Positions 1 to 13,018 of a DNA stretch of 64,000 nucleotides are shown piece after piece (positions within the stretch are counted from its first letter, which is position 1; each line of letters starts with the position of its first letter). The DNA comes from Rhizophagus irregularis. Taxonomy: Eukaryota; Glomeromycota; Glomeromycetes; Glomerales; Glomeraceae. The position numbers and the translations under genes are program-made. Under the pieces are notes generated by a model, which saw nothing but the letters and a program-made list of their open reading frames with translations, made no database searches and was not told where the DNA came from. The stretch is from NCBI RefSeq assembly GCF_026210795.1, contig NC_089444.1:3834501-3898500 (forward strand). Reading direction: 5' to 3'.

Positions 1-960
1 AAATAACCAGTTACTATTACCATTTCTAATTTTAAGATATTGCCTCACATGGAAATACTGAGAATAGAAATGAATATGTGGTTTATAGTCATTATTAACC
101 TGTTTATAAACAAAATTTAAATGTTTATTTATACCATTTTTTCTGTAATCTCATTTTTATCTAATAAAATAAATTAATTTTTTATCCTTTAAAAAAATTA
201 AAAAGTCAAAAGGGTCAATCAAAGAAATATTTATTAATAATGAAGTATATTGCTTCAAAACTATGTGAAAGAAAATTTAATAAATCTTACACAGTATGAT
301 AAATAACACCAATTGACTTTGTGATATATCACATGATGAAGGAATTATGCATCATGGTCTAATTGTTTCCATATTTTTTTATGATCTGGAATTAATATTC
401 CTAAATCCTAATACATCTAATAGTTGCGTGACTTGGTTGGAGCAATTACACTTCTAATACATAATTTTTCAAAAATGGCGTGGAAAATTTTTTAAATGGT
501 TTGATCATTTCCACATTAAACAATTTTTATGATCCAATGATTAATTTAATGAAATGATTATTAATCACATTACCATATTAAGTTTACAAAAAAAAATTAA
601 CTGGTTTCTTTTGATTTTAAACATATATAAAACAGGACTCCAGAGATCTGAACAATATATAAAAGATATAAAGTAAATAATGAAAATATAAAAATTCACA
701 CAACAAAATTCATATAAATATTAGTAAAAAAAATTATCTTTTTCTATAACAAAATTCATATAAATATCTCATTTTTTCACATCCATATCAGAAACTTTTA
801 TATCAACAACTTTACAAAGCTTTTATTTGGGTTTTTATTTCTGATAGTGTTGTTTTAATAATAATTCTTTTTTTATCATAAGTTGATTCCACGATTATTT
901 TATATTTTTTGGTAAATTCATTCATTTATTTAAAGTACTGAAATTTTCTGACTTTAACTA
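1..960. other. AT-rich DNA, no gene seen
   Basis: No reading frame of note, no splice-linked frame and no RNA gene was recognised on either strand. Homopolymer runs and short near-duplicates (for example the ATTCATATAAATAT motif near 710 and 755) are the only structure. Confidence 0.5.
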
Positions 961-2042
961 CAGAACATAATTCAAATTAATATGGATGTGAAAAGATGTG
1001 ACAATATGAAGGAAAAATTAGAGAGGACTGGATCTACCAAAAATATTAGAAAATGTTCATCTGTTTATTAGAAACAGACACCTATGATTTGAGAGCAAGT
1101 GGTGACATAGTCTGCTCAAATGAGCGCAATGTAGCAGCAACAGTAATAAACAAAATTAATAAAGATAAACGAAATAATGGCAAGAACTGGCAAGACTTTG
1201 TTAAATGAAAAAGTGAGAAACCAAATTAATTCATTTTATAAGAGAAATAACAAGTATGAAGAAAATAATGAAGATAACCCAAAATCAGAATTACAACTTC
1301 AGATAGAAAAATTAGTGATAAACTGTTATCAAAAAAGTCAAGAACTCAATAATGACTGTTACATGTATGAGATGAGTCCTAGTATAGTAAATGTCTTATT
1401 ATTATTTAAAAAGTTTCAACAAATAGGTGTTATTGCATACCACAATAAATGAAATAATGGAAAATTATATTATTGATGGACCAACAAATAATAAATTTAT
1501 AAGATTCAATAAATCAATAAAAATTTTGAGAAGAAGTTAAAGAATTTAGGAATTTGATGAATTAAAGAACAACAGAAATTAATTATTAAAAAACTAGAAA
1601 TAGAAACAAATATAAAGATTTACAGAATCAATATAATGATGTAAAGTTGTCAATGGATAAACTATCCTTTGACAAAAAATCCAAATTAAAGAAAGAGGTT
1701 AAAACTTTACAAGAAACTGTTTTAACTCAAAATTTCCAGATTAAAAGTTTAAAAATAGAATTCAAAATTGAGAAATTATGTATTCAATTTGCAAATCAAT
1801 TTTTAAAAATACCTTCAGATAGAAAGGATCAATTTTTAAATATAGATTTTGGCTCCATGGAAACCATCTGTTCTGCCTGTTTTTTTATATCTTTTACAAA
1901 TTGAATCTAGGAGTTGACGTTCTAACACTTTGTCTATATCAGAATCGGAATTATCCCAAATTTCAATTTCTGCTGCTGCTTCTTCACTTCCACTTTCTCT
2001 CTGTTCTTCATCACCACCACTGGATTTGACATAAATAATCAA
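961..2042. pseudogene. Decayed coding scraps of an unidentified element
   Basis: Several short frames lie close together. A 91-codon lysine/asparagine-rich frame runs at 1177-1452 (plus). An 85-codon coiled-coil-like frame rich in Lys, Leu and Glu runs at 1647-1904 (plus). An acidic 68-codon frame rich in Glu, Ser and Asp runs at 1836-2042 (minus). None could be joined by credible splice sites and I recognise no family. The composition (charged coiled coil next to an acidic patch) would fit the remains of a transposon or an expanded family gene. This is a weak call and any of the frames may be chance. Confidence 0.3.
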
Positions 2043-4102
2043 ATTAAATGTATGAATAATTGATTGTACAAATAACCCAAATTTTTAATAAATAATTCCA
2101 AATTTTTGATAAATAACCCAATGTTATATAAAAATTTTGATTAAGTTTACTACCAATAAAAATCTTTGATGGTTTTCACAGAAGTTAAATAACCCAAAAT
2201 GTCTGATATATATGAAAAACGGAAATTAATAAAGAAAGACATGAGAAAGAAGTCATTTTTAAGTGGAGTTCCACCATGTCTTTATATCGATAACTAGGTG
2301 TAAAAATGTTTTATTATTTAAGTTTGATAGCCTTTCTAATTCTTCAATTATTTTAGAAGACTATTTTATAACCTTTATTGATTTTTTTAATTTTTTTATG
2401 TTCTTTTATCACTTCCAATCTTCATGTTGTTGGATCCAAATAACTAATACATAAATCCTAAGGTTGGCCTTTTAGTATATTCTATACTAAGAGTTCAGAT
2501 TTGTCCTTATTAATCTTAATATCATTGAGTTTATAAAATGAACCTAAGATCTTATGCTATGTCATCTGGAGAGTTTGCTATCTGAGTAAGAAATAACTTG
2601 AGAAATATGCTTGTTAAGAGATATATAAATGAAACTCATAGACAGCTAACACATTGACATTTTGTATCCCAAAGTCTTATCCTTATTAATTCTGGTACTT
2701 AATGGATTATAAAAATCCTTTAAATTAATGATGATATTGTTTATCAATAATAATTCTGATTTTTTTTTGTTAAATAAAATTTATCAGCTAATTTTAGTAA
2801 AAATTCTTTTAAATCGTTTGATTATTTGTAATCCAATTTGTATTATAATTCATATTTCTTGTGATTGACTTTGTTAGAAGTCATTTCGTTTTGTGTAGAT
2901 AGAAAGTTTTGAGTGCAGAATATTTGAATAAAAGGAGTATTTATATTAAAAAACGCGTGAGTAATATTAAAAATATTAAAGAGGATAAGTCTAATGTAGA
3001 TTGTAGTTTTAATACTGATGAGTTAATCCAGACAGTTCATTCATTCAATTATTAAACCCTGGAATTGCAATATGACACCAGATTCAATAGATAACTTCTA
3101 AAATTTCCTACCAGTTTTCATGTAAACAGAGCTAAAAACCTGTAATTCATGAACATTCCATATGGATGGGTTGGTAAGCTACATTATCCTGCATATACTT
3201 TACAAACTCTTTCAATTTATGTTTCTTTTGTCTTTAAAATCTTCTTTTTCTTGTTGGTTATAAGCTTTTTTAATTCAAATATACAAAAAAATTCTTTTTA
3301 ATATTTGTTCTTATGTAGCACTTTTACCAGGTTGGTCATATGTATAACTATAAATTATATTAGAAAAGAATAATAAATTGAATTCTTTTTCTATTGACTA
3401 ATATATATTTAAAATTGGATCATAATATATACTTCAGAAATAATCTTTTTTGATTAATTCATATTACTATATTGCTAAATAATAGCATATAAACCTTAAA
3501 GTATTGTATATATTGATTATGCCTTTCAAAATGTATTTAGGCAGGATTTGAAAATAAGTTAAATCAAATGTAGACATTCCAAATGTAGACGTTCTCCCAA
3601 TTCCAAAATAGGTCCAAAAATATAATTAAAGATTTTTCTTCTTACTTTAACAATCTAAATAGAAATACTTTCTGAAATTAAATAAAAATTCACAATCAAG
3701 CAATGTGAAATCCTTTTGGCTGTGCTTGGAGAAAGTAGAAACAGTTTTTAATAATATTTACTAATTGTTGATGATTAATTCACTAGTAGATATTGGTGCT
3801 ATCATTCTTTGTAATAGTTTATAATTTTCAATTCCTGGATATAAAATAATTGTACTATATTTCATTTTCAAAATAATTTCTTTAAAATTAATTAAGACTG
3901 TTGTATATAATAATAAAGCAATAAATTTGCTAAAATTTTACCATTTTGTAATCTGTACAATAAATTTAATACATATATCTCTAACTAATGTAAAAAGTGT
4001 TGATTTATCAGTAATTTTAAGGATTTATAAGCATGAAAAGACTGAAAGGTTCTTGTATAAATGTCTGGATTATTTAAAAAATATATTATGAAATTTAACA
4101 AT
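2043..4102. other. Intergenic, one short remnant
   Basis: Mostly AT-rich sequence with nothing recognised. The tetramer-like motif AAATAACCCAA recurs loosely between 2070 and 2200. A plus-strand stretch at about 2910-3054 stays open for some 48 codons without a Met start and looks like the debris of an exon; I assign it no function. Confidence 0.4.
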
Positions 4103-4690
4103 TTAAATTTTACTATTTTGAATGATTTTTTTGATCAATATTGCTCTCCTTCTTGATAAACCTCTTCCTCTTTCGTTTCCCATATTTTTATTTAATCTTA
4201 AATTTTCTTTTCCTCTTAAAAATTCAGGATAATTAAAACATATATTAATTTGTGCAGCATTCATAAAAAAATGGCAATAGGCAATGGTCGGATACGAAAG
4301 TAATTGTTGGAGAAGAAAATAACACTTTCCATGTATATCTGACCTATTTGTATTGCACATTAGGGCTTTATTAAAAAACTAGAGAATAAAAGGTTGCTAG
4401 TTTCTCCAATTATGTTAAATATTAATTTTTACTAGCAACATTTTATTTAGTTATTGATAAATGACAACATCTTCCTCATTATCACCCCATCAATACGAAC
4501 AGGAACCAAGACCCATAAAGATCATAAATTGATCTAGTTTAGCAGACATTTTAGACATTAAACCATTAATAGCTGATTGTTCTTTAAGAATATCTTCATT
4601 CTCAGAATCTGAACTTTCTTGTGTTGATGAATCAACGTCAGGATATGTTCATTTAAATGAGGTGACTTTTTTTGTATCAAAAAATAGTCA
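4103..4690 (-). pseudogene. Decayed minus-strand coding remnant
   Basis: Read on the minus strand from about 4640, a short Ser/Asp/Glu-rich segment leads into a Lys/Met-containing helix-like segment, then stops. A second open stretch (4360 to 4103, 85 codons, Arg/Gly/Lys-rich near its end) follows in a different frame. Frame changes and stops between them suggest one old coding region that has decayed. No family was recognised. It may belong to the same element as the minus-strand remnant just downstream in coordinate. Confidence 0.3.
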
Positions 4691-5266
4691 AGATATAGTT
4701 TAAAAATCAATAAGCCATAAGATTATAAATAATAATTTCTATACAATATTTATCTAACAATAATTGTAACAACCACTATGTTTTGGGTCATTGTTTGTTG
4801 AAAAATAACCAAATTATTAGTTATATTATTTACTTTATAAAACATGACGTGTCTAAATTAATATAATGTCCTTTAATATTTATAATAATAAAGATGCATA
4901 GACCCAATATATTCATCCAACTCTTTTTAGAGTATTTAATTCAGTTCTTTTTTTGATTTAAATCCCCTGATAATTAATCTATCTATAAACTATTCAAGAA
5001 ATATTTGTATAAGCATCTTTAGAGAATGTTGTCTATTACTGTGATTCAAAAATTTAATTAATTTCCAATCTTCTATTTGTTGTTTGCTTTTCCTATATCT
5101 CTATTATAATATATAAGAATGTACTAATAACTTTAATGAAAATTAATTAAGGTATAAAGCCTTAATAATATTATATCTATACACCAAGTATTTGAGTTTT
5201 GCTCATATGAAATCAGGCCTCTCTATTACTAACCCATGATTATAAATTTGTTGAGAAAGATATTTA

Positions 5267-5495
5267 TCATTTTTTTAATATTCTGCACCATACTTCCTGA
5301 TCAGCATTAACTGAATTAAGTGCTTTAGTTGATGTTTGTTGTTCATTCCAGCTAGTATTATTAATTTCTTTGTTTGGAATAGGAATTTTATTGGTTCCAT
5401 CCAAATTGTTAACGATTCTTTACAGCTTTTCATGATAGTCATGTGATTGACCTTGCATACTTGCCTTGGAGTTTTCTTTTTCTTTTCCTTTCAGT
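5267..5495 (-). pseudogene. Minus-strand exon remnant with one stop
   Basis: The minus strand reads as a Lys/Glu/Ser-rich segment, one in-frame TAA, then an Asn/Thr-rich segment that ends at the stop at 5267-5269. Codon content looks protein-like, but there is no start and no recognisable domain. It is probably part of the same degenerate locus as 4103-4690. Confidence 0.25.
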
Positions 5496-7373
5496 TGAAA
5501 AGTGTTAGGATAAAGAGTGTAAATTTTAAAAGAATTGTGAGCATTTATATAAAGTAAGAGATATGAATAAAATTATACACATTAAAATCTCTTTTCTTTT
5601 CTTTGACAAATTATGAAAAAAATTTTTTTTTAAATGCTCTCTTATTGAATATTACTGTAATTTGTATGGTACACTTTTCAGGTTTAAATGGTGGCAAAAC
5701 TTGTATTGGCAGTGCAATATTCACTGTTATTGCCAACAGCCAAATTCAGTTTACTAAAAACATCAAAGTCGTTGATAAATTTTATTCAATGTTAAGATGC
5801 CATTATATAATGATTACTTTTAAAAATGTATATAAATAATATATATGGTGATAATATACAAAAGGTGTTTATACAAATTCTAGGGACTATCTTTTAAATA
5901 AAACCCATAAGCTTACAATGAAATGAATTATTTATATTATTTATATGCAATTAATGCAAGCTGAATTAAAATAGTACATTTTAATCATGTTAATTAATTT
6001 ATTCTAACTAAATAAATAAAAGGGGAATAGGATAAAAAAAAGCAAAAAAAAAATTTTTTGTGGAATCCACACTATTTATATAGGCTTTAAATATCAACAA
6101 AATTTTACTTATTTTAATATAAAGTTTGATGAGGCTGTGAATAAGTTTGAGTCAATCATATTAATTCTAATAATGTTTAATTTCCAAAAGACACCTGCTG
6201 ATTGTGGCTTTTAATTATAATATGATAGAAACATGTGATTAAATGTATGATTTCAATACAAAATGCCAAAGCTCTTTCTGATAAATAATTAGATACTTTT
6301 AAGGCTTATACCTTTGTAACTGATGTGGCAAAGTTCAGCATCATGTATTTTAAAGCCACATCACACAAAATAATTTTTATTGTATAAACATTCAGCCCAA
6401 TTTCTGTACAAATAAGAAATTGTTTATCATAAATCAGATAGCTAATATAAGCTTTAATTTAATTTTGTGTCATCGCAGCATCCAGAGTATTCTTATTTAG
6501 GGTATTACTCATGACCTTTAAAAATTTCAAATCAATAAAATAATAATCCCTCAATTCTATTATTTAAACTTATGTGATATAACAATTATATAAAATAGTT
6601 TGTCCTATTAAATCAGCATTTCAATTTTTTCTGTAGTGGGAACTTTATAAATAAATTTTAAACTGTTAATTCATTTTATTCATTCTAATAAAAGAATAAG
6701 AATTGATATATACGTTTTATAAAATCTATAATTTTGTTCTATTTCTATGAAAATAATGTAAATATTAGATTACTTCAATTGGAGTATTTATTAATTTATT
6801 ACATAAAATTCTCTTTTAAAAATATTACTACTTAGATGCTTAATTTACACATTATTGTAAAAATTGTATTGGAACTGATTAATAGTGAAGAATTATTTGA
6901 GTTATATAAAGAAGATGCATTCAATTCACTATTTCACTGACAATTACTTTCACTGACAAACATTTTGCCAACAAACACTTTCTTAACAAGATCATCTCAC
7001 CAGCAGGTAACTCTCACTAACATTTACATAAATTAAATGTATTTTCATTTTTTTTAAAAAAAAATAAATAATAAAGCGATGCAAAGTAATAAATTTAACC
7101 TCATATCTTTATAAAATTTTTGAAAAAAGCCAGGATTTACAAAATTTTTATTTTAAGAGGGATCAAGTTTATGTGCATGTATAGGTTGTATAGCCTTTAT
7201 TATTACTTTTTTCTTTTTTCTTTTTTTTTTTTTTTTTTGTGATATCAAACACAACCCCCTTTGAAATCGAAATTATCTAAATCGAAATTAAATTATCTGC
7301 CCATTGTATAAATGACAAAAGTGAATGTTATACCATGACATAATAATTATCGCAAGCCATCGTTGACAAAAGG
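5496..7373. other. Intergenic, no gene seen
   Basis: A 78-codon plus-strand frame at 5603-5839 starts with a good ATG but has the composition of random AT-rich DNA and no splice partners, so I do not call it. A poly(T) run sits at about 7209-7238. Nothing else was supported. Confidence 0.4.
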
Positions 7374-7548
7374 TTGATGTCTGGACGTCATGTTGGATAT
7401 ATGAAAGTTGATGTCTAGACATTATCCCGACATGATGTCTTAAACATCATCATCATGATGTCCAGAGATCATGTTGGATAATGTCTAGACATCATGTTGG
7501 GACTGTCGGGTATATTTCAACATGATGTCGAGCATGCTGATCATCATT
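7374..7548. repeat. Array of short palindromic GATGTC repeats
   Basis: About eight copies of a motif of the form GATGTCTAGACATCATGTTGG, in direct and inverted orientation, are packed into 175 bp. The core GATGTCTAGACATC is itself a perfect palindrome. Such arrays can form cruciforms; here it looks like a degenerate tandem or foldback repeat, with no coding content. Confidence 0.6.
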
Positions 7549-7808
7549 ACTAAAATATTTATGGAAAATTTACCGATTTTCTGGGTGAATTTTTAAATTT
7601 TTATGCCCATTTCTAGTAAATTTAACAATTTTCTGGATCACATCATTTTTGTCTTTTTCAAATAAAAATCGTTAAAATAGAATAAAAATTGTTTTTTTAA
7701 ATAAAATAGAATAAAACAAAATAAACCATTTTTTTTTTTAAAAAAAATAAATTATAATAAATTAAAAATAAAAATAGTTTCATTTTAATTAAAAGAACTT
7801 TTTTTTTA

Positions 7809-8470
7809 TGAAAAAACGCCAGGTTCGACGTTTTTAATTAAAAAATGTTCTTTTATTTCTTTTAATGAAAACGTCGGGTTTGACATTTTTTAATTAAAAA
7901 AACGTTTTTTTATTTTTTTTTATTAATGGAAAACGTTCGGTTCGACGTTTATAATTAAAAAAAAATATACTATATAGCCGAGGAATTATATAGAAAATTT
8001 CTAATTATAAACAGATTAATATAATTATACCAAAAGTCATAGTATACAGAAGTAGTATTATTATATAATCAAACTGCAAAAAAATAATGGTCATATGATC
8101 TATCAAAATTATTAGTTTTTTATTTTTATTTTTTTTAAATGAAAAAACGTGAAGTTCGTCGTTTTTAACTAAAAAAAAAGCGAATTTTTAGTTTTTTAAT
8201 GAAAAAATGTCGGGTTTGACATTTTTAACTAAACTTTTTATTATTTTTTTTTTTAATGAAAAAATGTCAGGTTGGGCATTTTTAATTAATTAAGATTTTT
8301 ACTGGGAGTTATCATCACCGTTGGCCAGAATTATCAATTTTTACCGGTACTATATTTTTTTAATGCTGGTCGATCATCATAATTTCAGTCACCGCCCCCC
8401 GGTGATAGTTAGAAAAATTCTTTTTTTTTAATTTCTTTTAATGAAAAAACATCGGGTTCGACGTTTTAAT
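7809..8470. repeat. Seven dispersed copies of one small hairpin
   Basis: A hairpin of the form ATGAAAAAACGTCG-GGTT-CGACGTTTTTAATT recurs at about 7809, 7864, 7924, 8140, 8200, 8255 and 8440, always in the same orientation and separated by AT-rich spacers. Paired stem positions change together in several copies (ACGTC/GACGT becoming ATGTC/GACAT). The array lies directly downstream of the minus-strand gene at 8564-9336. A 4-nt GGTT loop is kept in most copies. Confidence 0.7.
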
Positions 8471-8563
8471 ATTTAATAAAAAAATTTTTTTTTTTTTTGC
8501 TTTAGTGTTTTCCGTATAAAATTATAAAAAGGAACTTTGAAACATTTTTTTATTGCATTACTA

Positions 8564-9336
8564 TTAAGAAAAAATCATTAAACGTCGAAACGTTAACATG
8601 ACTTTCATTCCATCTAATATATCTTGTAATAAAATTGTAGTATCTTTATTAGGAATGGTAAAATATGATAATGTATCAGATGATTGTATTGAATTTTGAG
8701 GTTGAAGTTGAGGTTGAAGTTGAGGTTGAGATTGTGATTGAGTTAAAAGATTTGTATTTTCATTATAATTAAAATCTATTCCAATCGATGATTTTGTAGG
8801 TATTGAAGATATTGGTGGTGTAATCATATTATTTGTAGTCGATAAAGATAAAAAATTCATTGGATTGATATTATTTGTCGTAACATGTTGAGATATTATT
8901 GAAGTAATTGAAGGAATCGTATAATTTGAATAAATGTGATTTGGTCTTTTCTTTGTATTAAAACTATTGAAATTAAGATTTTGTTGAAAATTATACTTAA
9001 CAAAGTCCTGATCGAAAGAATTTAATATGTTATTATTTGTTTCAAGAATAAATGGATCTGTCGTTAATTGATTATATAAATTCCAGTTTTGTTGTTGGTG
9101 AAATTGTTGAAATTGTTGAAAAGCGAAACCTTGCGCTTGGACGAATGAATTTTCACCTAAGAAAAAAAAATTGAAAAAAAAAGGTTCAAAAACGTACTTT
9201 TTTTTTTAAAAAAAAAATTATACATATATATATATTATATACGCATATATAATAATAAATAAATACATACAATGAGGTAAAAAAAAAATTTTGAAGTACC
9301 TTCAAATGAATTAAAACCAGGATACATATACATCAT
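8564..9336 (-). CDS. Gln/Asn/Ser-rich protein, two exons, function unknown
   Basis: Two exons join in frame on the minus strand: 9336-9300 and 9156-8564. The intron starts GTACTT and ends in a T-run followed by TTAG, and the total is 209 aa. The first exon encodes a Met/Tyr-rich start. The second holds a FQQFQQFHQQQ stretch near residues 22-35, Asn/Ser/Thr-rich middle parts, and a run of alternating QSQ and LQP near residues 150-165. No folded domain, signal peptide or membrane segment is visible, so it looks intrinsically disordered, as in fungal transcription co-regulators or RNA-granule proteins; that role is only a guess. The last ten or so codons resemble the hairpin repeat that fills the DNA downstream, so the stop may have been acquired from it. 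The second ATG, one codon in, could equally be the start. Confidence 0.65.
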
Positions 9337-10821
9337 CTTTGAATTTCTTTTTATTATTATTAACTTTAATTTTTTTTAAATTTTCCCATTCATAATTTTT
9401 TTTCAGAGTAATTTTATATGGTAATAGATCATATGTAAATCATAATGCAGTTTGACAATAGGCCTGTTCATGATACCACATTTTTGTTCGGAAAGTTCGG
9501 GTTGTTGATGGTCACACAATTTCATCAGCCAATAATTATCAACTCAAACCCGATCAAAATTCCGAACGATCAGAATTGAAGGGCTTGCATATCATATTTT
9601 TATATGTATAAATATAATAACACTGTCGAAATAGATTTTTTTTTCTTTTAGTTTAGTTCATTTTTTTATTTACTTTTACAACTTTGTTTTGTTTATAAAT
9701 TCTTGTATACTAACTATTACTGTTTAATAAAAATAAAAATAAAAAATAAAAATAAATAAAAAAAAAGGGATATTTATTTATAATTTGTATATTGTATTTT
9801 AAGGTTTTTTTTCCCAAATGTTTGTCACCTTTACTAAATTTTCTTTTTATTTACGACGATCACTTTTAATTTAATTTTTGTTGTTGATATTTATAACGTA
9901 ATCATTCCATTTTCCTACTAATGGAATCTTTTAACGCCTTTACGGTATGATTATTAATTGAAGTTTGAACTTTTTTAGATTAGATTGTTTCTTTTACAAC
10001 CTGTATTGGCTGTGCCATTCGTTCCCCCAACGCCGGCAAGTTTCCATTGGCGAAATTGTCCTGTCAGTCATTTTTAAATGGGTATAAATAAATAAAATAG
10101 AAAATTTCATATCCCTTTATTTGGTTTCTTTTACAAAAAATTAAAGTTTAACAAAATGAGGAGAAAAAAAAATTAAGATTTCGGTCTTATGACAATTTAA
10201 GTGATAATTTTCAAAAATAATAAAACGATTTTAAAGATAAAAAAAAATAATATATTTCAATAATGTTTCAACTTTCTTTGTTTTAAAAAATAAATAAAAA
10301 TAAAAATAATTTTTTTTTTTTTAATAATTTCATATAATAATTTTATATAATTTAAAATTTTTTAATTTGTTTATTTTCATTTTTTATAAATGAATTAATA
10401 TCCATAATGTTTATATGTGTTACACAAAAATTTATTTTATCTCTAACCTCAGAAAATGATTTCCTTTTTTCCTTTTATAGTCAAAAAAAAAAAATTTAAT
10501 TTTTCTAAATAATATTGGGACACGTTTTCATTTTTTTGTCAAGTTGAAAAAAAATAAAAAGTTTGTTTATTGTTTCACTATATAGAAATAAAGGCAATAT
10601 TTTTTTTATTTTTTTTATTTTTATTTTATTTTTTTTTTTATCTTCTCAAAGATGATGACGATTTATCCATATTTGATCAAGGCGATTCGGGTGTAACAAT
10701 ATCATTTAATATAAATACCATTGATTCATAGAAATGTGTCGGTTTTTTTTAAGGGCGAAATTTTTATTTTTAAGTCCCGATTTTTTTCCTATCAAAAAAA
10801 ATAAAAACAAAAAAAAAAAAA
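9337..10821. other. Intergenic with a palindromic segment
   Basis: No gene was seen. At about 9465-9590 a GTTCGGAA...TTCCGAAC inverted repeat with further imperfect arms (CGGGTT and ATCAAC blocks) suggests an old foldback transposon, but no clear target duplication was found. The rest is poly(A)/poly(T)-rich and presumably holds the divergent promoters of the genes at 8564-9336 and 10822-13005. Confidence 0.4.
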
Positions 10822-13005
10822 ATGAAAACAACGAATGTGCAGCCACTTGCTCTTGTGCATAATAATGAAGTTTGTTATATTGAAGAAAATAATGCAAATT
10901 TACAAAATAAATTTTCATGTTTTAAAATTTTTAAATTAAAGGTAATTTTAATTTAATAATTAAAAAAAAATTTTAATAATTACGATTTATCTATCCTAGT
11001 AATCGATCATAATTAATTAATTAAAGTTTATTATTATTATTATTATATTTTAGGGGCCTATCGACGTTAATTATTTACTTAATAATATATTTCCTCCTTC
11101 TGAAAAGAATTATTATAATCTGGAAGTTTCCGATTATGATGGAAAATCGGCAAAGGTAATGTAATTATTTCCTTTTTATTTATTTGTAATTTTTTATTAA
11201 ATAATTTCAATAATTTCAATTTCTTAAAAAAAAAAAAAATTCTTTTAATTCCTTATTAGGTTAAATTTAATTTTACGAATAGAACTCACACAGATTTGGT
11301 TCGACATTTACAAAATTCCGCAGAAAAATTTTTTAATATATCTGATAATGGTCTTTTTGATTGGTTAGCTTCCGATACTGTCACTTTTAGAACAATTTAT
11401 AAAAATACTGATACGGCTGCTTCTCAACAAATTCGTTTCAATAGAAGTTTATCTTCTGATGACGTTACTATTACTTCTTCTTCTTCCTCTTCTATGACAC
11501 AACAACCAAATTTAGATCTTTATCCAATTATAGATGAAGAAGAGATTGAACGTGAGTTAAATGAATTATCTAAAAAAATTACTTCTAAATCAACTTTAAA
11601 AAATTATGAATTAGAAAGATTATTTCATAATACATTTCGAAGAAAGGATTTGACTATTACTATTAGTAAATTAGCTAATGAATACTTTGGTCAAATACGA
11701 GATGTTGTCACTTTTGTTGGTAGTGATAAACCTTATTCTGTTATTGAGGATAATTTTATGGATTCAAATTTGATCGTTCGTAATTTTGCTAGATATTTAT
11801 TTAAACACGCTGAACTTTATATCAAAAATTGCGAAGCCGGAATTGTAACGGAACTTGTAAGTATGATTGAAGGTGAATCAAGTAACAATCGAATTAAGTA
11901 CGACTGTTGAGCTAAACGTTCTTATTTATTTTTTTAATTAGGTTAAAAATTATAAATTCGGAATTATCTTAACATTATGGAATTTAAATAACGTCATTCT
12001 TTCGATTCATAAATCATATCAAGTATTAATAGATTCTGATGAAGGTTTTAAAAAAATTTTTCAATCACAAAAATCAGATTTTACGAATTATTTATCAATC
12101 TTGGATAAAATTCTTATGGATTTATTGATCATTTTATGTGATGTGATTGATGAGGAAAAATATGAAAAACTTCAACGTAAGTTTTTATTCATTTTTTTTA
12201 AATTTTTTTTTTGCAACCTGATCATAAAAAAAAATTTTTTTTTTCTGATAGGACGACTCGAACAATTTGTTAAAGCTGCGGAAGATTTAATGACAGTTGT
12301 TATGATTATTAATAATGATTGTAATAAAGAATTAGAAAAATTAGAAGATAAAAAGCAAGATTTATCATATAAAGTAATTACCGCTGCTATGTAAGTTTGA
12401 GAATTTATTATGATTCCAATTTTCAATTTTTTACATTTTAATTCTTTCATTTGTTAATTATTTTTTTTTTTAAAAAAAAAATTTACTGCGTTCAATTTAA
12501 TAGTACAATCGGAATTACTGCGTTAGTTATAGGTGGTGGATATTTGTATAATAAAAATAATAAACAGAGATCGAGATCCGAAAATAAAGATAACGAGAAA
12601 TATGAGGTGAACTACTTACACTTTATTGTTTATTTTCTTTTTATATAAAAAATTTAATTAAATTTTAATGACCTAAAAAATTTTTCTAAATAGAAATGGA
12701 TTGAAAAAGCAGCATTATGCGTGACAGGACTAACAGGAGTAACGACGACAGCAGTTATGTATAATGCGTACTCGACTAGATCAAAATTACAAAATTCTAT
12801 AGAAAAACATATAAGTATTCTTGAAAAATTACAATCAACGTATGAAGATTTAAAAAATTGGAAAATCCTTGGTAAAAAATATATTCTAAGGGATATCAAT
12901 GACATGAATAATAATAGGATGACCTTGATCGATGAATTTAATAGAATTAGAAATCTATGTAAAGGCCTTGATGATATTTTCAATTCATTAGATGATAAAA
13001 AATGA
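10822..13005 (+). CDS. 535-aa helical protein with central hydrophobic hairpin
   Basis: Seven exons join in frame: 10822-10941, 11054-11155, 11260-11856, 11942-12176, 12252-12390, 12504-12606 and 12694-13005. All introns are GT-AG and the phases agree throughout. The N-terminal 75 residues are a soluble head and a serine run lies near residues 130-140. The rest is mainly charged helix. Two hydrophobic segments, rich in Ile, Gly and Val at about 400-413 and in Thr, Val and Gly at about 438-458, are separated by a short Arg/Lys/Asn/Glu linker. Long coiled-coil-like helices flank them on both sides. I recognise no named family. The layout (helical bundle, hydrophobic hairpin, helical return) resembles alpha-helical membrane-inserting proteins in general, but also any two-pass membrane protein; this is structural analogy, not homology. 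The start was chosen as the first ATG after a long A-run, giving an intact frame into exon 2. Confidence 0.8.
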
Positions 13006-13018
13006 GGAAGCTGGTAAA

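Noticed and set aside
12172..12450. 92-codon minus-strand frame over exons of the 535-aa gene
   Set aside because: It is antisense to exon 5 and its introns, and the plus-strand model is phase-consistent over seven exons.
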